Part shown: positions 18,622-25,933 of the stretch, piece by piece | Layout: each line of letters starts with the position of its first letter | Numbering within the stretch: the stretch's first letter is position 1 | DNA from: AWTP1-13 sp033764875 | GTDB lineage: Bacteria; Pseudomonadota; Alphaproteobacteria; Rhizobiales; Hyphomicrobiaceae | Length of the DNA: 64,000 nt | Reading direction: 5' to 3' | Assembly (NCBI GenBank): GCA_033764875.1 | Contig: JANRIO010000072.1 | Span: forward strand, 62,001-126,000 | Position numbers and translations under genes: made by a program | The notes under the pieces: generated by a model | What the model was told of the DNA's origin: nothing | The model's database searches: none | What the model saw: the letters and a program-made list of their open reading frames with translations, nothing else

Positions 18622-19646
18622 GCGCGCGCCTTCCCGCCTCCGCTGTCCGCGACGGCTTTGCCGCCCGCGCCCGCCTGCACCCGTTGGAGGTGGTGTTCTG
18701 GCTGGCGGCGCTCGGCACCGTGTTCCTGCTTCCCGGCCGCCACCTGCTCCTCACCGAGATCGCGATCCTCGGGCTGTTTGCACTCTCCCTCGACCTGATC
18801 CTGGGCTACGCCGGCATCGTCTCCCTGGGCCACGCGGCGTTTTTCGGCTTCGGCGCCTACGCCGCCGGCCTCCTCGCCAAGCACGGCCTCCTCGCCGAGC
18901 CGCTGCTGGCCCTGATCGTCGCCGGCCTCGCCGCCGGCGCGCTGGGCTTTGCCACGAGCTTCCTCGTGCTGCGCGGCTCCGACCTCACCCGCATCATGGT
19001 CACGCTCGGCGTCGCGCTCGTGTTGCGCGAGGTCGCCAACCGCTACGCCTGGCTCACCGGCGGCGCCGACGGCCTGCAGGGCGTCGAGATGGCGCCGCTG
19101 CTCGGCCGCTGGCGCTTCGACATGTTCGGCCACACGGCCTATTGCTACGCACTCTGTGTGCTGTTCGTGCTGTTCGTGCTGGCGCGGCGCATCGTCAACT
19201 CGCCCTTCGGCCTGTCGCTGCAGGCGATCCGGGGCAATCCGCTGCGCGCGGCGGCCCTCGGCATCCCCGTCGACCGCAGGCTGGTGGCGGTCTACACCCT
19301 GTCGGCAGCCTACGCCGGCATCGCCGGCGCGCTCCTCACCCAGACCACGGCCTTCGCCTCCCTCTCCGTCTTCGACTTCGAGCGCTCCGCCGACCTGCTG
19401 CTGGTCCTGATCATCGGCGGCACCGGCTACCTCTACGGCGGGCTCATCGGCGCCATCGTCTTCAAGCTGATGCAGGACTATCTCGCCTACCTGACGCCGC
19501 AGTACTGGCCGTTCTGGATCGGGCTCCTCCTCGTTGCCATCGTTCTCGTCGGCCGCGAGCGCGTCGCCGGCTGGGCCCTGCCGCTGCGGCGGCTGGTGGC
19601 CCGGCTCGACTGGCGCGGACGCCCAGCGCCGGCAGCGGGGGAGTGA
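18618..19646 (+). CDS. livM: Liv-type permease LivM, cassette 1
   Basis: 342-residue permease with about nine spans. LivM landmarks include LSLDLILGYAGIVSLGHAAFFG (conserved GYAGxxSLGHAAFFG), LTRIMVTLGVALVLREVANR, SPFGLSLQAIRGNPLRAAAL and the final FKLMQDYLAYLTPQYW. It overlaps livH by 4 bases and is followed by livG after 3 bases. The tail WRGRPAPAAGE is soluble. Confidence 0.93.
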   Translation: MSARLPASAVRDGFAARARLHPLEVVFWLAALGTVFLLPGRHLLLTEIAILGLFALSLDLILGYAGIVSLGHAAFFGFGAYAAGLLAKHGLLAEPLLALIVAGLAAGALGFATSFLVLRGSDLTRIMVTLGVALVLREVANRYAWLTGGADGLQGVEMAPLLGRWRFDMFGHTAYCYALCVLFVLFVLARRIVNSPFGLSLQAIRGNPLRAAALGIPVDRRLVAVYTLSAAYAGIAGALLTQTTAFASLSVFDFERSADLLLVLIIGGTGYLYGGLIGAIVFKLMQDYLAYLTPQYWPFWIGLLLVAIVLVGRERVAGWALPLRRLVARLDWRGRPAPAAGE

Positions 19647-19649
19647 GCC

Positions 19650-20402
19650 ATGCCGGCGGCGCTCGAGACCATCGCCCTTGAGAAGCATTTCGGCGGCCTC
19701 GTCGCCTCGAGCAACGTGTCGCTGCGCATCGAGCCCGGCGCCCGCCACGCCCTGATCGGCCCCAACGGCGCCGGCAAGACGACGCTCGTCAACCTGCTGA
19801 CGGGCGTGCTGGCGCCCACGTCGGGCCGCATCCTGCTCGAGGGGACCGACATCACCGCCCTGAAGCCTCACGCCCGCGTCGCGCGGGGCCTGGCGCGCAC
19901 CTTTCAGATCAATCAGCTCTTCGCCGAGCTGACGCCGCTCGAGGCCGTGGGGCTCGCGGTGTCGCAGCGGCTGGGCCGGGGCGGCGACTGGTGGCAGCCG
20001 GCCGGCGCCCGTTCGCAGGTGGTGGGCGAGGTCGTCGACATTCTCGAGCGCTTCCGCCTCGCCGACGTGATGCACGAGCCCACCGGCATCCTCCCCTATG
20101 GCCGCCAGCGCCTGCTCGAGATCGCGCTGGCCGTGGCCGGGGCCCCGCGCGTGCTGCTGCTCGACGAGCCGGCAGCCGGCGTGCCCGAGGAGGAGCGCCA
20201 CGTCATTCTCGACAGCCTCGACGCCCTGCCCTCCGACGTCGCGGTGCTGCTCATCGAGCACGACATGGATCTCGTGTTCCGCTTCGCCCGGCACATCTCG
20301 GTGCTGGTCAACGGCGCGCTGTTCACGCAAGGACCGCCGGAGGCGATCGCGCGCGACCCGCGCGTGCGGCAGGTCTATCTCGGCGAGGGCGAGCATGTCT
20401 GA
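19650..20402 (+). CDS. livG: Liv-type ATPase LivG, cassette 1
   Basis: 250-residue ATPase. EKHFGGLVASSNVSLRIEPG opens the domain, with Walker A GPNGAGKTT, the LivG-type RVARGLARTFQINQLFAELTP, a degenerate signature YGRQRLLEIALAVA, Walker B VLLLDEPAAGVPEEE and switch His VLLIEHDMDLVF. The C-terminal VRQVYLGEG is the family ending. It overlaps the livF start by 8 bases. Confidence 0.93.
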   Translation: MPAALETIALEKHFGGLVASSNVSLRIEPGARHALIGPNGAGKTTLVNLLTGVLAPTSGRILLEGTDITALKPHARVARGLARTFQINQLFAELTPLEAVGLAVSQRLGRGGDWWQPAGARSQVVGEVVDILERFRLADVMHEPTGILPYGRQRLLEIALAVAGAPRVLLLDEPAAGVPEEERHVILDSLDALPSDVAVLLIEHDMDLVFRFARHISVLVNGALFTQGPPEAIARDPRVRQVYLGEGEHV

Positions 20403-21129
20403 CCTGCTCGAGCTGGAGGACCTCTCGGCGGGCTACGGTGAGGCCGTGGTCGTCTCCAATGTCACCCTGTCGCTCGCCGACGGCCAGTCCCTGGCGCTGC
20501 TCGGGCGCAACGGTACCGGCAAGACGACGCTCCTCAATACGATTCTGGGTCTGACTACGCGCATGGCCGGCCGCATCCGCCTCGACGGACGCGACATCAC
20601 CGGTTGGCGGCCGGAGCAGCGCGTGGCAGCCGGCATCGGCTGGTCGCCGCAGGAGCGCAATATCTTCCGATCGCTGACGGTGGAGGAGAATCTCACCGCC
20701 GTTGCACGGCCGGGCCCATGGACCGCGGCGCGCGTGTTCGCCATGTTCCCGCGGCTCGAGGAGCGCCGCGGCAATCTTGGCAATCAGCTCTCGGGCGGCG
20801 AGCAGCAGATGCTCGCCATCGGCCGCGCGCTGATCGTCAATCCGCGCATCCTGCTGCTCGACGAGCCGCTGGAGGGGCTGGCCCCGATCATCGTTGAGGA
20901 GCTCTTGGGCGTCCTGCGCAAGGTGATCCGCGAGGAGGGCATGTCGGCCGTCGTCGTGGAGCAGAAGGCGCGCAAGATTCTGGCCTTCACCGACCGCGCC
21001 GCCATCCTCGACCGCGGCCGCGTGGCTTTCCTGGGCGACAGCGCCGGCCTTGCCGCCGATGCCGGGCGGCTCGAGGCGCACCTGGGGCTGGCGCCGCGCG
21101 ACGGGGAAGGGGCCCCGCCCCGGCGCTGA
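20395..21129 (+). CDS. livF: Liv-type ATPase LivF, cassette 1
   Basis: 244-residue second ATPase: LEDLSAGYGEAVVVSNVTLS, Walker A GRNGTGKTT, the LivF-type AAGIGWSPQERNIFRSLTVEENL, signature LSGGEQQMLAIGRAL, Walker B ILLLDEPLEGLAP; the usual switch His is replaced in VVVEQKARKILAF, as is normal for LivF. ATG at 20395 lies inside the end of livG. Last gene of cassette 1. Confidence 0.93.
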   Translation: MSDLLELEDLSAGYGEAVVVSNVTLSLADGQSLALLGRNGTGKTTLLNTILGLTTRMAGRIRLDGRDITGWRPEQRVAAGIGWSPQERNIFRSLTVEENLTAVARPGPWTAARVFAMFPRLEERRGNLGNQLSGGEQQMLAIGRALIVNPRILLLDEPLEGLAPIIVEELLGVLRKVIREEGMSAVVVEQKARKILAFTDRAAILDRGRVAFLGDSAGLAADAGRLEAHLGLAPRDGEGAPPRR

Positions 21130-21148
21130 GCGGGGGCAAACGGCACGT

Positions 21149-21170
21149 GCCCCGGCGCGTGCGCCGGGGC
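21149..21170. terminator. Hairpin between convergent livF and pilin genes
   Basis: GCCCCGGC (21149-21156) and GCCGGGGC (21163-21170) form a perfect 8-base stem with a 6-base loop. It is 20 bases past the livF stop and precedes the converging pilin gene end, so it could stop transcripts from both sides. The T run is poor (CCTTGC on the plus strand). Confidence 0.5.
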
Positions 21171-21223
21171 CCTTGCGGCCGGGCTAGGCGCCGCGGCCGT
21201 CGGGTGTGGCCCTGCAGAAGCGC

Positions 21224-21394
21224 TTAGGCGTTCTGCAACGCAGTGGCGACGCCGTTGAACGTGCCGCTGAGCTGGTTGCCGAGCCCGCGCGCGGCGCCGA
21301 TGATGCCGACCGCGATCAATGCTGCAATCAGGCCGTACTCGATGGCCGTGGCGCCGCTCTCGTCGCGGACGAATGCACGAAGAAGTTTGGACAT
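21224..21394 (-). CDS. Flp/Fap-type pilin, copy 2
   Basis: 56-residue class IVb pilin precursor. The leader MSKLLRAFVRDESG ends at Gly14, and the mature protein begins ATAIEYGLIAALIAVGIIGA, with the diagnostic Glu at +5 and Tyr at +6 and a single hydrophobic helix. The prepilin peptidase (TadV/CpaA-like) and Tad secretion genes are not in this window, so it depends on machinery elsewhere. GGAGG precedes the ATG at 21394. It is a near copy of the gene at 21409-21579, 14 bases upstream of it on the same strand. The C-terminus ATALQNA is identical in both. Confidence 0.92.
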   Translation of the reverse strand: MSKLLRAFVRDESGATAIEYGLIAALIAVGIIGAARGLGNQLSGTFNGVATALQNA

Positions 21395-21408
21395 GTTGCC
21401 TCCGGAGC

Positions 21409-21579
21409 TTACGCGTTCTGCAGGGCAGTGGCGACGTTGTTGAACGTGCCGCTGACTTGATTGCCGAGGCTCCTGGCGGCACCGATGATGCCGACGGCGA
21501 TGAGCGCTGCGATGAGGCCGTACTCGATGGCTGTGGCGCCGCTCTCGTCCGCGGCGAAGGACTTGATAAGTGTCTTCAT
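21409..21579 (-). CDS. Flp/Fap-type pilin, copy 1
   Basis: 56-residue pilin precursor: leader MKTLIKSFAADESG, then the processed start ATAIEYGLIAALIAVGIIGA (Glu +5, Tyr +6). It differs from the downstream copy mainly in the leader and at a few positions near the C-terminus (AARSLGNQVSGTFNNV versus AARGLGNQLSGTFNGV). It is the first gene of the tandem pair; the promoter should lie in 21580-21700. The pair probably arose by duplication. Adhesion or surface attachment is the usual role of Flp pili. Confidence 0.92.
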   Translation of the reverse strand: MKTLIKSFAADESGATAIEYGLIAALIAVGIIGAARSLGNQVSGTFNNVATALQNA

Positions 21580-21915
21580 GGCTTTGTGTGCTCGTTGTGG
21601 ATGGTCTGCAGGACGCCTGCACGATAGCGCGCCAATCCACGCGAAATCCTTAAGTGTACGCAGCATTCGCAGCGTTGGTGAAAAATCCGTTGCCGCCGCA
21701 CCCGCCTTGCCGCCGTCGCAACGGACGGCTTTCGCAGACGCGTCGTTGCCAGAGGGCTGTTGCGAGGCGCCGCCATTGTTTCGGCATGACCCGCATGTTA
21801 CGTTTTTTTTAGCCGCCACTAAGCGATGGATCGCGGCGCATTTTATTGGGTTTCTCGAGCGGTCCGTCCGCACAACAATCACCGAAGGCGGCGTGTTAGC
21901 GGAAGGAAACCGTCC
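21580..21915. other. 336-base intergenic region between pilins and PQQ-type dehydrogenase
   Basis: Divergent promoter region with lower GC than its neighbours. It contains an 8-T run (21803-21810) and an inverted repeat TCCGTTGC (21686-21693) / GCAACGGA (21718-21725) with a 24-base spacer. No convincing gene is seen. The inverted repeat could be an operator or a stem in the leader of either transcript; the evidence is only the symmetry. Confidence 0.4.
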
Positions 21916-23133
21916 ATGCACACACTGCCGACTGCGCGCAGGATGTTGGGGGCCTCGGTGCTCGCGGCATGCCTGGTCGCGACGACGTTCGTCTTCGCAC
22001 AGGAGAAGAAGGAGGAGGAGCCGTTCTGGGCCAAGGGCAGGCCCAAGGGCGACGTGACCGCCAAGATGGCCCCGGTTGCCGCGCTGCCCATCCCTGCTCC
22101 GCCTGAGAAGCTGCCGGTGCTCAAGGCGCCTCCGGGGTTCAAGGTCGAGGTCTATCAGAGCGGCATCCTGGACGCGCGCGGCCTGCGCGTCGGCGACAAG
22201 GGCACGGTGTTCGTCAGCTCGCTGTTCGTGGCGGGCAAGATCTACGCCATCACCGGTGGCCCCAAGCGCGAGGTGAAAACCATCGCGAGCGGCCTCCAGC
22301 TGCCGAACGGCATCGAGTTCAGCAAGGGCTCGCTCTACGTCGCCACGCCCAAGGCCATCACCCGCTACGACAAGATCGAGGACAACCTCGACAAGCCGCC
22401 GGCGCCCGTCACCGTCTACGACAAGCTGCCGGGTGACATCCCGCACGGCTGGAAGTTCATCAAGTTCGGGCCCGACGGCAAGCTCTACGTCCCGGTGGGC
22501 GCGCCCTGCAACATCTGCGAGTCCGACGCCGAGAAGTACATGCAGATCTTCCGCATCAACGCCGACGGCTCGGGCAAGGAGATCGTGGCTCGCGGCGTGC
22601 GCAACACCGTGGGCTTTGACTTCCACCCGGCGACGAAGCAGCTTTGGTTCACCGACAACCAGCGCGACTGGCTGGCCGAGGACATGCCGCTCGACGAGCT
22701 CAACCGGGTGCAGAACCCGGGCAAGGACCACTTCGGCTATCCCTACTGCCATTCCGGCATGATGACGGATCCGGAGCTCGGCTGGGGCAAGAGCTGCGAT
22801 GACTACGTCAAGCCAGCGGCGCTGCTGGGTCCGCACGCCGCGCCGCTCGGCATGCGCTTCTACACGGGCCGGTCGTTCCCCGCCAAGTACCACGGGGCGA
22901 TCTTCATTGCCCGACACGGCCCCTGGAACCGCACCAAGAAGTTCGCGGACGTGTCGGTCGCCTATCTCGACGCCTCCGGCAAGGTGACGAGCGTGGAGCC
23001 CTTCCTGACCGGCTTCGTCAAGGACAACAGCTACCTCGGCCGCCCGGTCGACGTGCTGGTGATGCCGGACGGCGCGCTGCTGGTCTCGGACGACCATGCG
23101 GGCGCCGTCTACCGGGTCTCGTATGGCAAGTAG
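21916..23133 (+). CDS. Exported PQQ-dependent sugar/sorbosone dehydrogenase-like beta-propeller protein
   Basis: 405-residue exported protein of the soluble glucose/sorbosone dehydrogenase family. A signal peptide (MLGASVLAACLVATTFVFAQ) precedes a charged linker, then propeller blades: FKVEVYQSGILDARGLRVGD, LQLPNGIEFSKGSLYVAT, GWKFIKFGPDGKLYVPVGAP, VRNTVGFDFHPATKQLWFTD, FIARHGPWNRTKK and RPVDVLVMPDGALLVSDDHA. The Arg/Asp/Gly-rich motifs are those that hold PQQ and calcium in this family. Cofactor could come from the pqq operon in the window. Start ATG at 21916 after GGAAGGA. It overlaps the cytochrome c gene by 11 bases, which suggests electrons pass to that cytochrome. Substrate unknown. Confidence 0.88.
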   Translation: MHTLPTARRMLGASVLAACLVATTFVFAQEKKEEEPFWAKGRPKGDVTAKMAPVAALPIPAPPEKLPVLKAPPGFKVEVYQSGILDARGLRVGDKGTVFVSSLFVAGKIYAITGGPKREVKTIASGLQLPNGIEFSKGSLYVATPKAITRYDKIEDNLDKPPAPVTVYDKLPGDIPHGWKFIKFGPDGKLYVPVGAPCNICESDAEKYMQIFRINADGSGKEIVARGVRNTVGFDFHPATKQLWFTDNQRDWLAEDMPLDELNRVQNPGKDHFGYPYCHSGMMTDPELGWGKSCDDYVKPAALLGPHAAPLGMRFYTGRSFPAKYHGAIFIARHGPWNRTKKFADVSVAYLDASGKVTSVEPFLTGFVKDNSYLGRPVDVLVMPDGALLVSDDHAGAVYRVSYGK

Positions 23134-23797
23134 GCGGACGACCTTCCCCTGGAGGCGCCATGCCTCCGGGGGCTTCCGTCTGGCGCTGGTGCTGGCGGCC
23201 GTTGTCGGCTCGTCCGCGCCGGCGCCGGCGCAGCCGGCCAGGCCCGGCACCGCCGCGAAGGCAGCGGGCGCGCCGGTCCAGAAGGGCCCCGACCTCGCGG
23301 CCAGGATCGCCCAGTGCAAGGGCTGCCACGGCGAGGACGGCACGTCGCCGAACCCCGCCATTCCCACGCTCGGCGGCCAGCCCAAGCTGTTCGTCATGTA
23401 CCAGCTCTTCTTCTTCCGCGAGGGCCGGCGCAACAGCCCCGAGATGAACGAGGCCGCGCGCGCGCTCACCGACCGCGAGCTCGATGCGCTGTCGGACTGG
23501 GTGGCGAGCTTGCCCCGCCCCGCGCCGGATGCGGGCGCCCCCGAGCCGGCGCGCATGGCCCGCGGCGAGGCGCTCGCCGCCGCCCGCCATTGCGGCTTTT
23601 GCCACAACCCGGACTATTCGGGCCGCGAGCAGATGCCGCGCCTCGCCGGCCAGCGCGAGGCCTACATGCTCAAGGCCTTCCGCGAGTACCAGCAGGGCAC
23701 CCGCGTCGGCACCCAGGCGGCCATGGCCGAGGCCGTGCGCGGGCTCTCGGACGCCGATCTGGCCGATCTCGCCCACTATCTTTCGCGGCTGCCGTGA
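23123..23797 (+). CDS. Exported dihaem c-type cytochrome (c4-like)
   Basis: 224-residue periplasmic cytochrome with two haem-binding motifs, CKGCH at 65-69 and CGFCH at 157-161, each followed by a distal Met region (PTLGGQPKLF; MPRLAGQREAYM). An N-terminal signal (GGFRLALVLAAVVGSSAPAP) is present. The start ATG at 23123 lies inside the last codons of the dehydrogenase gene, so translation is coupled. It is likely the electron acceptor for the dehydrogenase, feeding a terminal oxidase. It converges with the epimerase gene 13 bases later. Confidence 0.92.
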   Translation: MASRRTTFPWRRHASGGFRLALVLAAVVGSSAPAPAQPARPGTAAKAAGAPVQKGPDLAARIAQCKGCHGEDGTSPNPAIPTLGGQPKLFVMYQLFFFREGRRNSPEMNEAARALTDRELDALSDWVASLPRPAPDAGAPEPARMARGEALAAARHCGFCHNPDYSGREQMPRLAGQREAYMLKAFREYQQGTRVGTQAAMAEAVRGLSDADLADLAHYLSRLP

Positions 23798-23810
23798 GCA
23801 CCGGCCGGGC

Positions 23811-24752
23811 TCACGCTGGTGCCGCCGCGAAGGAGCGCGCGGTGGCCTCGGCGCCGACGCGGCCGGGCGTGGCGTCGCCCCAGAAGCGGCGCGCGAACTT
23901 GGTCGCGTCGACCTCGTAGGGCCGGTCGAAGGTGAAGCGCATCTCGGCCACCTCGCGCAGGAACGGCGACACCAGGCCGCCGGCCGTCAGCGCCCACGGC
24001 GGCAGCGAGAAGAGCCTCAGCCGCCTGCCGAGGCAGCGCGCGCCGATCTCGAGCAGCGCTCTCGGCGTGCTGATCGGCGCGCAGGGAACGTGCCAGGCCT
24101 CGCCGTAGGCATCGTCGGGGGCGGCAGCCAGCGTCGCGATGGCGCGCCCGATATCCGGCACGTAGGCAAACGCGTGCGGCATGTCCGGATCGATCAGCAG
24201 GAACGCGGGCTTGCCCCTGGCGACGACCTTGAGCCCCGTCTCGCCGATGTGCGAGAGGGTGACGCCGGGGCCGTAGAAGTCGGGCGCGCGCAGCGCCGTG
24301 GCGCGGATGCGCCCGGCCTCGTGCGCCGTCCTCCAGATCCGCGTCACCTCCGCACGGACGGCGGGCTTCGTGCCGAAGTCGGTGAGGGCCATGTCCTCGG
24401 TGAGCGGCCGCGTCTGCGGGCCGTACATGTAGAGGTTGTCCGCGAACACGAGCCGGGCGCCGGCGCCGGCCACCGCCTCGACGACGGTGTGCATCGCCCG
24501 CGGCCACGAGGACGTCCACACCTTCCCCGAGTAGGGGAGCCCGACGGCCATCACCACGAGGCCGGCGCCCTCGACGGCGCTGCGCACCGCCTCGGCGTCG
24601 AGGATGTCGGCGGCCTGGAACGCGGCGCCGGGCGCGAGATCTGCCGGCTGCGAGCGCTGCGCGATCCGCACCTGCCACCCCGTCCGCTGCAGCGCCTCCG
24701 CCGCCGCCCTGCCGACGGCGCCGTAGCCGAGGATGACAGCCTGCCTGCTCAT
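23811..24752 (-). CDS. NAD(P)-dependent epimerase/dehydratase-like (extended SDR) protein
   Basis: 313-residue Rossmann-fold protein. The dinucleotide motif is VILGYGAVGRAAAEAL; GYG instead of the usual GxTGxxG resembles atypical SDRs. An active-site-like Tyr occurs in NLYMYGPQTRP, with ALRAPDFYGPGVTLSHIG and AFAYVPDIGRAIATL further along. The usual YxxxK is not evident, so it may bind NAD without being a classical epimerase. It is divergently transcribed from a LysR gene 82 bases away, the common arrangement for a regulator and its target. Confidence 0.8.
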   Translation of the reverse strand: MSRQAVILGYGAVGRAAAEALQRTGWQVRIAQRSQPADLAPGAAFQAADILDAEAVRSAVEGAGLVVMAVGLPYSGKVWTSSWPRAMHTVVEAVAGAGARLVFADNLYMYGPQTRPLTEDMALTDFGTKPAVRAEVTRIWRTAHEAGRIRATALRAPDFYGPGVTLSHIGETGLKVVARGKPAFLLIDPDMPHAFAYVPDIGRAIATLAAAPDDAYGEAWHVPCAPISTPRALLEIGARCLGRRLRLFSLPPWALTAGGLVSPFLREVAEMRFTFDRPYEVDATKFARRFWGDATPGRVGAEATARSFAAAPA

Positions 24753-24825
24753 GATGCCTCTCCGTTCGGGTGACGATGGCCTTCATGTACAGCGAGCTCT
24801 TCCATAGCAGAAATGCATGGTTTAC

Positions 24826-24849
24826 ATTCACACCATGCACCAGGTGAAT
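24826..24849. promoter_or_regulatory. Inverted repeat at the LysR start codon
   Basis: ATTCAC (24826-24831) and GTGAAT (24844-24849), spaced by 12 bases, surround the ATG at 24835. Symmetric sites of this type between a LysR gene and a divergent target are usual for autoregulation, but position over the start codon is less usual. Only the symmetry supports it. Confidence 0.35.
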
Positions 24850-25806
24850 TTGAACGGCATCGATCTCAATCTCCTGCCGCCGCTCTCGGCCCTGCTGTCC
24901 GAGCGCAACGTCACGCGCGCGGCGGCCAAGGTCGGCATGAGCCAGCCGGCCATGAGCCGGGCGCTCGCCCGCCTGCGCGCGCTCCTCGGCGACCCGCTGC
25001 TGCTCAGGGGCCGCGGCGGCCTGCTGCTCACCCCGCGCGCGCAAGCCCTGGTGCCCGTCGTCGGCAAGGCCGTGGCGGAGCTGGCGGGCGTGTTCGCCGC
25101 GCCGCGCTTCGATCCGGCGGCCGCAAGCCGCCTCGTGCGCCTCGCCGCCTCCGACGCGCAGGCCGTCCTGCTCGGGCCGGTGCTGATGGCCCGTCTGCGG
25201 CGCGAGGCGCCCAACGTCGCCGTGCAGATCGTGGGCTACTCGGCCGACCTCGGCCAGCGCATGGACGACGGCCGGATCGACCTCGCCTTCGCGCTGGCGA
25301 CCACGCCGCTGCCGGCCGGCGCGCGCAGCATGCCCGTCGCCGTGGACCGGCTCGCGGTGGTGATGCGGCGCGGCCATCCCGCCGCCGCGCGCCCCTGGCG
25401 GATGGCCGACTACGCCCGGTTCGATCACGCCACCGTCTCGATCCTGGGCGACGCCAGCTCGGAGATGGACGCGGCCCTTGCCAAGGCCGGCATCACGCGC
25501 CGCGTCGCCTTCACCTCGCCGCACTTCACGGCGGCGCTCGCCGTGGTGGCGCGCACCGACATGGTCACGACCATCTCGCAGGCCTTCGCCCGGCGCTTCG
25601 CCAGGCCCTTCGGCCTCCTCGTCAAGCCGGCGCCGCTGCCCGAGGCCGCCCTGCCGTTAGTGCTGGTGTGGTCCCACATCCGCGAGCACGATCCGCTGCT
25701 GGCCTGGTTCCGCGATCTCGTCGCCGACGTGGCGCGGAGCGCTGGATTGGGAGGTATCCGGACGATCCCCGGCCGCCGCAGACCGCCCCCAAGATTGGAC
25801 GAGTGA
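24835..25806 (+). CDS. LysR-family transcriptional regulator
   Basis: 323-residue LysR regulator. The N-terminal winged helix is LNLLPPLSALLSERNVTRAA followed by MSQPAMSRALARLRALLGD; the effector domain begins near FDPAAASRLVRLAASDAQAV. Start ATG at 24835 is chosen because MHQVNLNGIDLNLL is the family N-terminus; an in-frame ATG at 24817 would add six residues. Neither has a good ribosome site. The C-terminal tail GRRRPPPRLDE is basic. It likely controls the divergent epimerase-like gene and itself; the effector is unknown. Confidence 0.9.
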   Translation: MHQVNLNGIDLNLLPPLSALLSERNVTRAAAKVGMSQPAMSRALARLRALLGDPLLLRGRGGLLLTPRAQALVPVVGKAVAELAGVFAAPRFDPAAASRLVRLAASDAQAVLLGPVLMARLRREAPNVAVQIVGYSADLGQRMDDGRIDLAFALATTPLPAGARSMPVAVDRLAVVMRRGHPAAARPWRMADYARFDHATVSILGDASSEMDAALAKAGITRRVAFTSPHFTAALAVVARTDMVTTISQAFARRFARPFGLLVKPAPLPEAALPLVLVWSHIREHDPLLAWFRDLVADVARSAGLGGIRTIPGRRRPPPRLDE

Positions 25807-25933
25807 GAGCAAGGACCCCGCAAGACGGTGGCAGGCTGCCCGAGGGTGCCGCTGCAATCGGGCGATTGAGCCCGCATCCGGGCTCGAAGGAGGCTGGAGC
25901 CGCCGCAGTACGTGGCGCATCCGCGATCGGAGG

